Positions 41,166 through 51,177 of a stretch of DNA of 64,000 nucleotides are shown one piece after another (position 1 is the stretch's first letter; each line of letters starts with the position of its first letter). Position numbers and translations under genes: made by a program. Under the pieces are notes generated by a model. It saw nothing but the letters and a program-made list of their open reading frames with translations, did no database searches and was not told the DNA's origin. The stretch covers positions 248,001 to 312,000 of the forward strand of contig NZ_JAOWIF010000033.1 of assembly GCF_030332225.1 (NCBI RefSeq), in the 5' to 3' direction. This DNA comes from Citrobacter sp. Cu233. Its GTDB lineage: Bacteria > Pseudomonadota > Gammaproteobacteria > Enterobacterales > Enterobacteriaceae.

Positions 41166-42333
41166 TCCTAAACCGCTGGGCGGAAGAATAATCAGCAAGC
41201 CGGTCATTATTTTTGGGCCGTTAATCGTCCTGTGTATGCTCCTGATCGTAAAACGTCTGGTCTTCGGATTGGGGTCAGTTTCCGATCTGAACGGCGGTTT
41301 CCCGTGGGGTGTATGGATCGCGTTTGACCTGTTGATCGGTACCGGTTTCGCGTGCGGTGGTTGGGCGCTGGCGTGGGCGGTGTATGTTTTCAACAGAGGG
41401 CAATACCATCCGCTGGTTCGTCCGGCGCTGCTGGCGAGCCTGTTCGGTTACTCGCTGGGTGGTTTGTCGATCACCATTGACGTCGGTCGTTACTGGAACC
41501 TGCCGTATTTCTACATTCCGGGCCACTTTAACGTGAACTCGGTACTGTTTGAAACGGCGGTCTGTATGACCATCTATATCGGTATCATGGCGCTGGAATT
41601 TGCTCCGGCCTTGTTTGAACGTCTGGGCTGGAAAGTCTCCCTCAAGCGTTTGAATAAAGTGATGTTCTTTATTATCGCTCTCGGCGCGCTGCTGCCGACC
41701 ATGCACCAGTCTTCAATGGGGTCATTGATGATTTCTGCGGGCTATAAAGTACATCCGCTATGGCAAGCTTATGAAATGCTCCCACTTTTCTCGGTATTAA
41801 CCGCCTTTATAATGGGCTTCTCGATCGTCATTTTTGAAGGCTCGTTGGTACAAGCGGGTCTGAAAGGTAACGGTCCGGACGAGAAAAGTTTGTTCATCAA
41901 GCTGACGAATACGATTAGCGTTCTGCTGGCGATATTCGTCGTCCTGCGCTTTGGCGAGTTGATCTACCGCGACAAGCTGTCGTATGCGTTTGCAGGCGAT
42001 CTTTACTCCGTGATGTTCTGGATTGAAGTCGTGCTGATGGTCTTCCCGCTGGTGGTGCTGCGTGTCACGAAGCTGCGCAATGACTCGCGTATGCTGTATC
42101 TGTCCGCGTTGAGCGCATTGCTGGGTTGTGCAACATGGCGTCTGTCCTATTCGCTGGTGGCATTCAATCCTGGTGGTGGCTACCACTACTTCCCGACCTG
42201 GGAAGAACTGTTGATTTCTATTGGTTTTGTGGCTATTGAGATTTGTGCATACATCGTACTCATTCGTCTACTGCCGATACTTCCTCCTTTAAAACAAAAC
42301 GATCAAAATCGTCATGAGGCGAGCAAAGCATGA
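41155..42333 (+). CDS. hybB: Hydrogenase-2 integral membrane subunit HybB
   Basis: 392-residue NrfD/PsrC-family quinone-reducing subunit with about ten membrane helices. I start at ATG 41155 ([10 protein letters not shown], matching E. coli) after GGAGG, inside the hybA 3' end. Conserved segments: [20 protein letters not shown] and [11 protein letters not shown]. It contains no haem and passes electrons to menaquinone. Confidence 0.98.
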   Translation: MSHDPKPLGGRIISKPVIIFGPLIVLCMLLIVKRLVFGLGSVSDLNGGFPWGVWIAFDLLIGTGFACGGWALAWAVYVFNRGQYHPLVRPALLASLFGYSLGGLSITIDVGRYWNLPYFYIPGHFNVNSVLFETAVCMTIYIGIMALEFAPALFERLGWKVSLKRLNKVMFFIIALGALLPTMHQSSMGSLMISAGYKVHPLWQAYEMLPLFSVLTAFIMGFSIVIFEGSLVQAGLKGNGPDEKSLFIKLTNTISVLLAIFVVLRFGELIYRDKLSYAFAGDLYSVMFWIEVVLMVFPLVVLRVTKLRNDSRMLYLSALSALLGCATWRLSYSLVAFNPGGGYHYFPTWEELLISIGFVAIEICAYIVLIRLLPILPPLKQNDQNRHEASKA

Positions 42334-44033
42334 GCCAGAGAATTACTATTGATCCGGTAACCCGTATTGAGGGTCATTTACGCATCGACTGCGAAATCGA
42401 AAATGGCGTGGTATCTAAAGCATGGGCTTCCGGTACCATGTGGCGCGGTATGGAAGAGATCGTGAAGAATCGCGATCCGCGCGATGCCTGGATGATTGTT
42501 CAGCGTATTTGTGGTGTTTGCACCACAACTCACGCTATCTCTTCTGTTCGTGCAGCTGAAAGCGCGCTGAATATTGATGTTCCGGTGAACGCACAGTACA
42601 TCCGTAACATCATTCTGGCCGCGCATACCACGCATGACCATATCGTGCACTTCTACCAGCTCTCTGCGCTGGACTGGGTGGATATTACTTCCGCATTGAA
42701 AGCCGATCCGGCGAAAGCCTCGGCGATGCTGAACGGCGTGTCGTCATGGCATCTGAACAGCGCTGAAGAGTTCACCAGGGTACAGAACAAGATCAAAGAC
42801 CTTGTTGCCAGCGGTCAGTTAGGTATTTTTGCCAACGGTTGTTGGGGTCACCCGGCAATGCAGTTGCCGCCGGAAGTGAACCTGATTGCGGTCGCACACT
42901 ATCTGCAGGCGCTGGAATGCCAGCGTGATGCCAACCGCGTCGTGGCGCTGTTGGGGGGTAAAACGCCGCACATTCAGAACCTGGCCGTTGGTGGGGTTGC
43001 GAACCCCATTAACCTTGACGGCCTTGGCGTACTGAACCTTGAACGTCTGATGTACATCAAGTCCTTCATCGATAAGCTGAGCGACTTCGTTGAGCAGGTT
43101 TACAAGGTGGATACTGCGGTCATTGCAGCGTTCTATCCTGAGTGGCTGGAACGTGGTCAGGGTGCGGTTAACTACCTGAGCGCACCGGAATTCCCGACTG
43201 ACGGTAAAAACGGTAGCTTCCTGTTCCCGGGTGGTTATATCACCGATACTGATCTGTCTACTTATCGTCCGATCACCTCTCACTCAGATGAGTACCTGAT
43301 TAAAGGGATTCAGGAGAGTGCGAAACACGCGTGGTACAAAGATGAAGCGCCGCAGGCACCGTGGGAAGGCACAACGGTCCCTGATTACACCGGCTGGTCA
43401 GACGATGGCAAATACTCCTGGGTTAAAGCGCCGACCTTCTATGGTAAAACTGTCGAAGTGGGTCCCCTGGCCAACATGCTGTGTAAACTTGCAGCCAAAC
43501 GCGAGTCAACTCATGCCAAGCTGAATGAAATCATTGCGATTTACACCAAGCTGACGGGTAAAACCATCGAAGTCTCGCAGTTGCACTCTACGCTGGGCCG
43601 TATCATTGGTCGTACCGTTCACTGCTGTGAACTGCAGAATGTTCTGCAGGATCAGTACAACGCGCTGATCGTGAATATCGGTAAAGGCGACCACACCACC
43701 TTCGTGAAACCGGATATCCCGGCAACGGGCGAATTTAAAGGTGTGGGTTTCCTTGAAGCGCCGCGCGGTATGCTTTCTCACTGGATGGTGATTAAAGACG
43801 GCATTATCAGCAACTACCAGGCGGTTGTTCCGTCAACCTGGAACTCCGGCCCACGTAACTTTAATGATGAAGTGGGGCCGTACGAGCGTTCGCTGGTCGG
43901 TACGCCAATTGCCGATCCAAATAAACCGCTGGAAGTGGTTCGTACCATTCACTCCTTCGACCCTTGTATGTCATGTGCGGTGCATGTGGTGGACGTTGAC
44001 GGGAACGAAGTGGTCTCAGTTAAGGTTCTGTAA
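42330..44033 (+). CDS. hybC: Hydrogenase-2 large subunit HybC
   Basis: 567-residue Ni-Fe catalytic subunit, exported folded as a passenger of HybO. The Ni-Fe ligands are RICGVCTTTHA near residue 60 and DPCMSCAVH at the C-terminus. HybD cleaves after that histidine, removing the last 15 residues (VVDVDGNEVVSVKVL). It overlaps hybB by four bases (ATGA). Confidence 0.99.
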   Translation: MSQRITIDPVTRIEGHLRIDCEIENGVVSKAWASGTMWRGMEEIVKNRDPRDAWMIVQRICGVCTTTHAISSVRAAESALNIDVPVNAQYIRNIILAAHTTHDHIVHFYQLSALDWVDITSALKADPAKASAMLNGVSSWHLNSAEEFTRVQNKIKDLVASGQLGIFANGCWGHPAMQLPPEVNLIAVAHYLQALECQRDANRVVALLGGKTPHIQNLAVGGVANPINLDGLGVLNLERLMYIKSFIDKLSDFVEQVYKVDTAVIAAFYPEWLERGQGAVNYLSAPEFPTDGKNGSFLFPGGYITDTDLSTYRPITSHSDEYLIKGIQESAKHAWYKDEAPQAPWEGTTVPDYTGWSDDGKYSWVKAPTFYGKTVEVGPLANMLCKLAAKRESTHAKLNEIIAIYTKLTGKTIEVSQLHSTLGRIIGRTVHCCELQNVLQDQYNALIVNIGKGDHTTFVKPDIPATGEFKGVGFLEAPRGMLSHWMVIKDGIISNYQAVVPSTWNSGPRNFNDEVGPYERSLVGTPIADPNKPLEVVRTIHSFDPCMSCAVHVVDVDGNEVVSVKVL

Positions 44034-44527
44034 TGCGGATATTAGTCTTAGGGGTCGGCAATATTTTGCTGACCGATGAAGCCATCGGGGTACGTATCGT
44101 TGAGGCATTAGAACAACGATACATCCTGCCAGACTATGTTGATGTTCTGGACGGTGGTACGGCTGGGATGGAGCTTCTCGGCGATATGGCGAACAGAGAT
44201 CATCTGATTATCGCTGACGCCATTGTGTCGAGAAAAAACACGCCGGGAACGATGATGGTCCTGCGGGACGAAGAGATTCCGGCGTTGTTTACCAACAAAA
44301 TCTCACCGCACCAGCTTGGCCTGGCCGACGTTTTGTCGGCCCTGCGTTTTACCGGCGAGTTTCCGAAAAAACTGACCCTGGTGGGTATCATTCCGGAATC
44401 GCTGGAACCGCATATCGGGCTGACGCCGACAGTTGAAGCGATGATTGAACCTGCGCTTGAGCAGGTTCTTGCTGCGCTACGCGAGTCTGGCGTTGAAGCT
44501 ATTCCACGGGAGAAGGCACATGTCTGA
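44033..44527 (+). CDS. hybD: HybC maturation endopeptidase HybD
   Basis: 164-residue nickel-sensing protease that cleaves the HybC C-terminal peptide. The nickel-binding residues are Glu in TDEAIGVR, Asp in LDGGTAG and His in KISPHQLGLADV. Its start overlaps the hybC stop by one base (TAATG). Confidence 0.98.
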   Translation: MRILVLGVGNILLTDEAIGVRIVEALEQRYILPDYVDVLDGGTAGMELLGDMANRDHLIIADAIVSRKNTPGTMMVLRDEEIPALFTNKISPHQLGLADVLSALRFTGEFPKKLTLVGIIPESLEPHIGLTPTVEAMIEPALEQVLAALRESGVEAIPREKAHV

Positions 44528-45008
44528 GGAGTTCTTAGGCTTTCAGACAGCCCCGAAGCAGCAAATTCAGGCAGCGTTTGAAGAGGTTTCCCGACGTTCG
44601 ATGCACGATCTTTCTTTCCTGCATCCGAATATGCCGGTGTATATCTCTGATTTTACGCTGTTTGAAGGGCAGTGGACGGGATGTGTTATCACGCCCTGGA
44701 TGCTCAGTGCACTGATTTTCCCCGGGCCGGATCAGATCTGGCCCGTGCGTAAAGTCAGTGAAAAAATCGGGCTGCGTTTACCGTATGGTGAGATGACATT
44801 TACTGTTGGTGAACTGGATGGTGTATCGCAATACCTCTCCTGCTCGCTGATGTCGCCGCTTTCGCACAGTCTGTCGGCACAGGAAGGTGTTCGCCTGGCT
44901 GACGATTGTGCGCGGATGGTGTTATCGCTACCGGTAAGTGACCCGAATGCGCCGCAGATGGGGCGTCGTGCGCTGCTGTTGGGCCGACGGAACTGCGAAA
45001 ATGCATGA
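44520..45008 (+). CDS. hybE: Hydrogenase-2 assembly chaperone HybE
   Basis: 162-residue Tat proofreading chaperone that holds the HybO/HybC precursors until assembly is complete. It contains a rubredoxin-like fold without metal ligands (FEGQWTGCVITPWMLS, GELDGVSQYLSCSLMSPL). I start at ATG 44520 inside the hybD end; the upstream in-frame ATG at 44445 would overlap hybD by 83 bases and is not conserved. Confidence 0.97.
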   Translation: MSEEFLGFQTAPKQQIQAAFEEVSRRSMHDLSFLHPNMPVYISDFTLFEGQWTGCVITPWMLSALIFPGPDQIWPVRKVSEKIGLRLPYGEMTFTVGELDGVSQYLSCSLMSPLSHSLSAQEGVRLADDCARMVLSLPVSDPNAPQMGRRALLLGRRNCENA

Positions 45009-45342
45009 GCTGTCTCTTTGTCAGAGCGCGGTTGAAATTATTCAGCAGCAGGCAGAGCAGCACGATGTAAAACGTGTTACCGGCGTTTGGCTGGAAATTG
45101 GGGCGCTCTCGTGTGTTGAAGAGAGTGCCGTCCGTTTCAGTTTTGACATCGTATGTCAGGGAACACTGGCGCAGGGATGTGAACTGCATATTGATTACAA
45201 ACCCGCCCAGGCCTGGTGTTGGGATTGCAGTCAGGTTGTAGAGATCACCCAGCATGATGCACAGTGTCCTCTCTGTCAGGGCGATCGTCTGCGGGTAGAT
45301 GCTGGCGATTCACTGAAAGTGAAAAGTATTGAAGTCGAATAG
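45001..45342 (+). CDS. hybF: Hydrogenase nickel incorporation protein HybF (HypA family)
   Basis: 113-residue HypA-type metallochaperone. The nickel site is the N-terminal MHE; the zinc site is CWDCSQ with CPLCQGD. The start overlaps the hybE stop by eight bases. It works with HypB, encoded elsewhere, to load nickel into HybC. Confidence 0.97.
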   Translation: MHELSLCQSAVEIIQQQAEQHDVKRVTGVWLEIGALSCVEESAVRFSFDIVCQGTLAQGCELHIDYKPAQAWCWDCSQVVEITQHDAQCPLCQGDRLRVDAGDSLKVKSIEVE

Positions 45343-45360
45343 CCCATAGGTTGCTATGGG
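45343..45360 (+). promoter_or_regulatory. Stem-loop between hybF and hybG
   Basis: CCCATAG-GTTG-CTATGGG is a perfect 7-bp stem with a four-base loop, starting at the hybF stop and ending 12 bases before hybG. With no T run it is more likely an RNA processing or translation-control element than a terminator. It is the only sizeable gap in an operon whose other genes overlap or touch. Confidence 0.45.
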
Positions 45361-45372
45361 GCGGAGTCAGAT

Positions 45373-45621
45373 ATGTGTATTGGAGTCCCTGGTCAGGTTC
45401 TGGCCGTTGGTGAAGATATTCACCAGCTTGCGCAGGTTGAAGTGTGCGGCATCAAGCGTGATGTTAATATTGCCCTGATTTGTGAAGGCGAGCCTGCCGA
45501 ACTGGTTGGGCAATGGGTGCTGGTGCACGTAGGGTTCGCCATGAGCATCATTGATGAAGATGAAGCTAAATTCACGTTGGATGCACTTCGCCGCATGGAG
45601 TATGACGTTACCAGTGCGTGA
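45373..45621 (+). CDS. hybG: Hydrogenase maturation chaperone HybG (HypC family)
   Basis: 82-residue chaperone with the N-terminal MCIGVPG motif, whose cysteine helps carry the Fe(CN)2CO group from HypD to the HybC precursor. Last gene of the hyb operon. A BIME follows at 45634. Confidence 0.98.
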   Translation: MCIGVPGQVLAVGEDIHQLAQVEVCGIKRDVNIALICEGEPAELVGQWVLVHVGFAMSIIDEDEAKFTLDALRRMEYDVTSA

Positions 45622-45633
45622 TAACTGGTTTGT

Positions 45634-45710
45634 GCCTGATGGCGCTGCGCTTACCAGACCCACGTCTTGTATGTCGGCCGGATGAGGCATTTTGCCGCCA
45701 TCCGGCATTT
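45634..45710. repeat. BIME between hybG and yghU
   Basis: GCCTGATGGCGCTGCGCTTACCAG is one REP half (quoted only for its opening bases), followed by GTCGGCCGGATGAGGC and GCCGCCATCCGGC as the second hairpin. It sits between the convergent hybG and yghU and probably stabilises or ends both transcripts. Confidence 0.75.
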
Positions 45711-45714
45711 TATA

Positions 45715-46581
45715 TTAACCCTGACGTTTATCTTCGGTATGGGTATCGAAGTCGCTGGCATCATGGCGTTCATGAAGCTGCTCATTCAGCGGTCCGTTAG
45801 TGCGGTTTACAATGCGGCCACGCTTAACTGCCGGACGTGCTGCAATCTCTTTTGCCCAACGCTGAACGTGCTTGTAGCTACCCGCATCAAGGAATTCTGC
45901 CGCATCATAGACATTCCCCAATACCACATTGCCAAACCACGGCCAGACCGCCATATCGGCAATGGTGTACTCATCTCCCGCCACAAACTGATGATGTGCA
46001 AGTTGCTTATCCAGCACGTCGAGTAAACGCTTGGCTTCCATGGTGAAGCGATTGATTGCGTACTCAATTTTAACCGGCGCGTAGTTGTAGAAGTGGCCGA
46101 AACCACCACCGAGGAAGGGGGCAGCACCCTGTAACCAGAATAACCAGTTCAGCGTTTCGGTGCGTTTTGCCAAATCCTGCGGCAGGAAATAACCATATTT
46201 TTCTGCCAAATAGAGCAGGATCGAACCAGATTCAAAGACACGTACTGGCGGGTTTTGTGAATGGTCGCGCAGCGCCGGGATCTTAGAGTTTGGATTCACT
46301 TCAACAAAGCCGCTGGAGAACTGATCGCCATCGCCAATACGAATGATCCAGGCATCGTATTCCGCACCCTTTACACCCTGCGCCAGCAACTCTTCCAGCA
46401 TAATCGTCACTTTCTGACCGTTTGGCGTACCCAGCGAGTACAGCTGCAATGGATGTTTGCCGACCGGTAGCGTTTTCTCGTGCGTTGCACCGGAAACCGG
46501 GCGGTTGATATTGGCGAATGCACCGCCGTTTGATTTTTCCCACGTCCAGACTTTCGCGGGCTGATAAGTGTTGTCTGACAT
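45715..46581 (-). CDS. yghU: Nu-class glutathione transferase / disulfide reductase YghU
   Basis: 288 residues. N-terminal thioredoxin-like domain with glutathione contacts (SLGTPNGQKVTIMLEE, NSKIPALRD, ESGSILLYLAEKYG) and a C-terminal all-helical GST domain. The E. coli homologue binds two glutathiones and reduces disulfides and organic peroxides. Same length as E. coli. In E. coli gss is its direct neighbour; here a YdeP-like gene lies between them. Confidence 0.96.
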   Translation of the reverse strand: MSDNTYQPAKVWTWEKSNGGAFANINRPVSGATHEKTLPVGKHPLQLYSLGTPNGQKVTIMLEELLAQGVKGAEYDAWIIRIGDGDQFSSGFVEVNPNSKIPALRDHSQNPPVRVFESGSILLYLAEKYGYFLPQDLAKRTETLNWLFWLQGAAPFLGGGFGHFYNYAPVKIEYAINRFTMEAKRLLDVLDKQLAHHQFVAGDEYTIADMAVWPWFGNVVLGNVYDAAEFLDAGSYKHVQRWAKEIAARPAVKRGRIVNRTNGPLNEQLHERHDASDFDTHTEDKRQG

Positions 46582-46799
46582 GTTGACCTGCCTTCTGAGT
46601 GGTTGTGTTGAAGCAGTGTAGCAGCTAGGTAGAACTCAATTTAACAGATTGGGACTTTATGTCGCTTTGTGCTGAAAGGGGAAGATAAAACTAACCCGTT
46701 CATTGTACCCAGGCTGTACTCCATGAAGAGGAAATCAATATTGGATGGAAATTGCTACCGTACTCACCATCAATAATTGGCGGTCAGTAAGCAGTAATA

Positions 46800-49088
46800 A
46801 TGAAAAATGGTGTTCCAGGCGTTAGCGATTATCGGGGCCCGGCAGGTGGGTGGGGCGCGGTAAAAGCCGTCGCTGCGTCGGTGTTTTCGCAAAAGGCTGT
46901 TGTACGCGACATTATCGCGATGTTCAAAATGAATCAGGTGAAAGGGTTCGATTGTCCGGGATGTGCGTGGCCGGATCCGGGTCATCGTGCGCCAATGGAG
47001 CTTTGTGAAAACGGCGTAAAGGCCGTCTCCTGGGAAACAACCCGCAAGAAAGCTTCTCCGGTGTTCTTCAGCCATCACCCGGTGTCGACATTATGGCAAT
47101 ACAGTGATTATGAACTGGAGAATATTGGGCGTCTGACGCACCCGATGAAGTACGATGCAGGCTCGGATACCTGGCAGGCCGTGGAATGGGCCACTGCGTT
47201 TCAGGAAATCGGCGAGCGCCTGCGCAGCTATGATTCCGCTGAGCAGGTCGAGTTTTATACCTCAGGCAGAACGTCCAACGAGGCTGCGTTCCTGTACCAA
47301 CTTTTTGCCCGCGAATACGGCAGTAGCAACTTTCCGGATTGCTCAAACATGTGCCACGGTCCAACCAGCGCCGGACTGACACCGGCAATAGGATTAGGAA
47401 AAGGCACCGTTGATCTCGATGATTTTGACCATTGCGATCTGGTGATTTGCATCGGACATAACCCTGGCACGAACCATCCGCGCATGCTCACCACGCTTCG
47501 CGATGTTGCCAGACGCGGGGCTAAAATTATCTCCATCAATCCGCTGACCGAAAGAGGGCTTGAGCGCTTTAGCTTCCCGCAGAGTCCGAAAGAGATGTTC
47601 ACCGGCCAGGCAACGGAACTCAGCAGCGACTACTACCAGGTCAAAATGGGCGGTGATGCCTCGCTGCTTAAAGGCATCATGAAGGCGCTGATCGAGATGG
47701 ATGAAGCGCGGATTTTGTTGAACAGACAACCTTGTCTCGATCATGCCTTTATCGATGAGCATACCGAAGGCTATTCGGCGCTGTATGACGATTTACGCCA
47801 GTGTAGCTGGGCGGCGCTGGAATTGGACTCCGGCCTGACGCGCAGCCAGATGGAAGACCTGGCGCACAGTTACAGCAAGTCCCGCGCTACTATCATCTGC
47901 TACGGCCTGGGGATCACCCAGCATAAAAACGGTACTGAGAACGTTCAGCAATTGATCAATCTGCTGTTGCTGAAAGGCAATATGGGCAAACAGGGCGCAG
48001 GGATTTGCCCGCTGCGCGGCCACTCGAACGTGCAGGGTGACCGTTCCGTGGGGATTAACGAGGCAGCATCAGAAGACTTCCTGCAACGCCTTGAGACGCA
48101 TTTTTCTATCCGTGTTTCGCGCAAACACGGTCGATCCAGCGTGGAGAGTATTCGGGCAATTGAGCGGGGAGAGGCGAAAGCGCTTATCTGTATGGGCGGA
48201 AATCTGGCGGTGGCGATGCCGCAGCCACAGCGTACCTTCGCCGCGATGAAAAAGCTGGATATGCAGGTCCATATCGCAACCAGGCTCAATCGATCGCATT
48301 TGCTGTTGGCTAAACATAACTATCTGCTACCCGCATTGGGCAGAACGGAACGCGATCTGCAAGCGACAAGCATTCAGTCGGTGACCGTCGAGGATTCAAT
48401 GTCGATGGTGCACGCCTCCTGTGGTGGGCTGAAACCCGCTTCGCAATGGTTAAAGTCTGAACCGGCAATTGTGGCGGCAATGGCCCGCGCCACGCTGCCT
48501 CACTCGCCGGTGAACTGGGAGACGTTAGCCGGGAACTACGCGCTGATCCGCGATGCCATTGAAGCTGTGATTCCGGCGTTCCACGATTACAATGCGCGTA
48601 TTGCTGTACCTGGCGGATTTCGTATGGATACACCAGCCTCACGCCGTGAATGGCATACGGAGAATGGTAAAGCCAACTTTTTCGTCAGCCGCCAACGGGC
48701 CGTGGTGCGGGAAAACCAACCTGCTGACGCGCTGGTTCTGGCTACGTTGCGCAGCCACGATCAATACAACACCACTATCTATGGCATGAACGATCGCTAT
48801 CGAGGTATTACCGGTCGGCGCGATGTCGTGTTTTTGAGTGCCCCTGAAGCAGCGGCTCGCGGGCTGAGTCAGGGGGATGTTGTCAACGTTCAGGCGCTGG
48901 ACGATAACGGGCTGCCCTGTGCCGATCGCGTGATGTACAGGTTAACGGTGGTGATTTACAACATGGCAGTGGGCTCTATTGGTGCTTATCTGCCGGAAGC
49001 GAATGTGTTGTTGTCTCTGGATGCGGTAGACACTGAGAGCTTAACTCCGGCGTATAAAAGCGTACCGGTGACGTTAAGGAAAGCGTAG
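46800..49088 (+). CDS. FdhF/YdeP-family molybdopterin oxidoreductase
   Basis: 762-residue cytosolic protein, nearly full-length similar to E. coli YdeP (about 759). Visible family segments: GFDCPGCAWPDP near residue 50, VEFYTSGRTSNEAAFLYQL, CIGHNPGTNHPRM, GNMGKQGAGICPLRGHSNVQGDR (pterin-binding; position near residue 395) and LRSHDQYNTTIYGMNDRYRG. There is no Tat signal and no partner subunit nearby. E. coli YdeP contributes to acid resistance with an unknown substrate. The start ATG 46800 has only a weak ribosome site (TAAG). Inserted between yghU and gss relative to E. coli. Confidence 0.9.
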   Translation: MKNGVPGVSDYRGPAGGWGAVKAVAASVFSQKAVVRDIIAMFKMNQVKGFDCPGCAWPDPGHRAPMELCENGVKAVSWETTRKKASPVFFSHHPVSTLWQYSDYELENIGRLTHPMKYDAGSDTWQAVEWATAFQEIGERLRSYDSAEQVEFYTSGRTSNEAAFLYQLFAREYGSSNFPDCSNMCHGPTSAGLTPAIGLGKGTVDLDDFDHCDLVICIGHNPGTNHPRMLTTLRDVARRGAKIISINPLTERGLERFSFPQSPKEMFTGQATELSSDYYQVKMGGDASLLKGIMKALIEMDEARILLNRQPCLDHAFIDEHTEGYSALYDDLRQCSWAALELDSGLTRSQMEDLAHSYSKSRATIICYGLGITQHKNGTENVQQLINLLLLKGNMGKQGAGICPLRGHSNVQGDRSVGINEAASEDFLQRLETHFSIRVSRKHGRSSVESIRAIERGEAKALICMGGNLAVAMPQPQRTFAAMKKLDMQVHIATRLNRSHLLLAKHNYLLPALGRTERDLQATSIQSVTVEDSMSMVHASCGGLKPASQWLKSEPAIVAAMARATLPHSPVNWETLAGNYALIRDAIEAVIPAFHDYNARIAVPGGFRMDTPASRREWHTENGKANFFVSRQRAVVRENQPADALVLATLRSHDQYNTTIYGMNDRYRGITGRRDVVFLSAPEAAARGLSQGDVVNVQALDDNGLPCADRVMYRLTVVIYNMAVGSIGAYLPEANVLLSLDAVDTESLTPAYKSVPVTLRKA

Positions 49089-49240
49089 TTCCTGCTGTGA
49101 ATTTTTCGCCTCTGAGCGCCAGCCGCTGCGTTGAGGTGTATGATAGGTCGACCTCTGTCCGGTTAGTGTCGCAGAGCAGGCAATCAGAGCGAAAAATTCA
49201 CGCCAACCTGCTCAGGCTGTATTGTTTTGAGGTAAGGTGC

Positions 49241-51100
49241 ATGAGCAAAGGAACGACCACTCAGGATGCCCCATTCGGGACATTATTGGGCTACGCCCCA
49301 GGCGGCGTAGCAATCTACTCTTCAGATTACAGCTCCCTCGACCCACGGGACTACGACGATGATGCTGCTTTTCGTAGCTATATCGACGACGAATATATGG
49401 GCCACAAATGGCAGTGTGTAGAATTTGCACGCCGTTTTCTCTTCCTCAACTATGGCGTAGTTTTCACGGATGTGGGCATGGCCTGGGAGATCTTCTCCTT
49501 GCGCTTCCTGCGTGAAGTCGTGAATGACAATATCCTGCCATTGCAAGCGTTTCCGAATGGTTCTCCCCGCGCACCAGAAGCCGGTGCATTGTTAATCTGG
49601 CAAAAGGGCGGTGAGTTCAACGATACCGGCCATGTGGCGATCATCACTCAATTGCTGGAAAACAAAATCCGTATTGCCGAGCAGAACGTGATCCATACGC
49701 CGCTGCCGCCAGGGCAGCAGTGGACACGCGAGCTGGAAATGGTGGTGGAAAATGGCTGCTACACGCTGCGTGACACCTTTGATGACACCACCATCCTTGG
49801 CTGGATGATCCAGACTGACGACACTCGTCACAGCCTGCCGCAGCCGGAGATCGCCAATGATTCCCTGAAAATTGGCAGCGCACGTCTGGAAGATAACGGG
49901 CAGTTTGACGGTAAGTGGCTCGATGAGCAGGATCCGCTGCAAAAAGCTTACGTGCTGGCGAACGGTCATGTGATCAATCAGGATCCGCATCAGTACTTCA
50001 CGATTACCGAAAGTGCAGAGCAGGAGCTGATTAAGGCGACCAACGAACTGCATCTGATGTATCTGCACGCCACCGATAAAGTGCTGAAAGACGATAATCT
50101 GCTGGCTCTGTTTGATATCCCGAAAATACTCTGGCCGCGTCTGCGCCTTTCCTGGCAGCGGCGTCGTCATCATATGATTACGGGTCGTATGGATTTCTGT
50201 ATGGATGAACGCGGGCTGAAGGTGTACGAGTACAACGCCGATTCCGCATCGTGCCATACCGAAGCTGGCCTGATCCTTGAAAGATGGGCTGAGCGGGGTT
50301 ATACCGGGCAGGGACATAACCCGGCTGAAGGACTGATTAATGAACTGGCGGGGGCATGGAAGCACAGCCGCGCGCGTCCTTTCGTTCATATCATGCAGGA
50401 TAAGGATATTGAGGAGAACTACCACGCGCAGTTTATGCAGCAGGCTCTGCACCAGGCGGGTTTCGAAAGTAAGATCCTGCGTGGTCTGGACGAACTGCGG
50501 TGGGATGATGCGGGCCAGTTGATTGATGGTGACGGTCGCCTGGTGAACTGTGTCTGGAAAACCTGGGCGTGGGAAACCGCGATTGAACAGGTGCGTGAGG
50601 TAAGTGAAACTGAATATGCCGCGGTGCCAATTCGTACCGGGCATACGAACCAGGAAGTGCGATTGATAGACGTGTTGCTGCGCCCGGAAGTACTGGTATT
50701 TGAACCACTTTGGACAGTGATTCCAGGGAACAAGGCGATTCTGCCGATTCTGTGGCAGCTCTTCCCTCATCATCGCTATTTGCTTGATACGGATTTCACG
50801 GTGAATGATGAGCTGGCGAAAACGGGTTATGCGGTGAAACCAATAGCTGGGCGCTGCGGTAACAACATCGATTTGGTTAGCCACCAGGAAGAGTTGCTGG
50901 ATAAAACCAGTGGTAAGTTTGCCGAGCAGAAAAATATTTATCAGCAGCTTTGGTGTCTGCCGAAGGTTGCCGGTAAATATATTCAGGTCTGTACGTTCAC
51001 CGTCGGCGGTAACTACGGCGGTACCTGCCTGCGCGGCGACGAATCGTTGGTAATTAAAAAAGAGAGCGATATCGAACCGCTGATTGTGGTGAAGGCGTAA
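49241..51100 (+). CDS. gss: Bifunctional glutathionylspermidine synthetase/amidase Gss
   Basis: 619-residue cytosolic enzyme. Residues 1-195 are a CHAP-type amidase with the nucleophile cysteine in KWQCVEFARR (Cys59) and the histidine in DTGHVAIIT; residues ~205-619 are an ATP-grasp synthetase (EYNADSASCHTEAGLI, KPIAGRCGNNID). It joins glutathione and spermidine and can reverse the reaction. I start at ATG 49241 (MSKGTTTQDAPFG) after GAGGTAAGG; the 48-residue in-frame extension to 49097 is not conserved. YgiC at 3549-4709 is a synthetase-only relative. Confidence 0.97.
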   Translation: MSKGTTTQDAPFGTLLGYAPGGVAIYSSDYSSLDPRDYDDDAAFRSYIDDEYMGHKWQCVEFARRFLFLNYGVVFTDVGMAWEIFSLRFLREVVNDNILPLQAFPNGSPRAPEAGALLIWQKGGEFNDTGHVAIITQLLENKIRIAEQNVIHTPLPPGQQWTRELEMVVENGCYTLRDTFDDTTILGWMIQTDDTRHSLPQPEIANDSLKIGSARLEDNGQFDGKWLDEQDPLQKAYVLANGHVINQDPHQYFTITESAEQELIKATNELHLMYLHATDKVLKDDNLLALFDIPKILWPRLRLSWQRRRHHMITGRMDFCMDERGLKVYEYNADSASCHTEAGLILERWAERGYTGQGHNPAEGLINELAGAWKHSRARPFVHIMQDKDIEENYHAQFMQQALHQAGFESKILRGLDELRWDDAGQLIDGDGRLVNCVWKTWAWETAIEQVREVSETEYAAVPIRTGHTNQEVRLIDVLLRPEVLVFEPLWTVIPGNKAILPILWQLFPHHRYLLDTDFTVNDELAKTGYAVKPIAGRCGNNIDLVSHQEELLDKTSGKFAEQKNIYQQLWCLPKVAGKYIQVCTFTVGGNYGGTCLRGDESLVIKKESDIEPLIVVKA

Positions 51101-51108
51101 TCTCGCGA

Positions 51109-51140
51109 CCCCGTAGTGGTGATATTGCCATTGCGGGGTT
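51109..51140 (+). terminator. Stem-loop after gss
   Basis: ACCCCGTAGTGG and CCATTGCGGGGT pair over 12 positions with two wobble or mismatch pairs around an eight-base loop, eight bases past the gss stop. A TTG run follows only weakly. Confidence 0.6.
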
Positions 51141-51177
51141 GTATGTGTGAGAGCGGTTCTTGCACATCCAGAAAGCA

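Noticed and set aside
49097-49240. 48-residue N-terminal extension of gss
   Set aside because: No ribosome site at 49097 and the E. coli protein starts at the MSKGTT position (49241), which has a good one.
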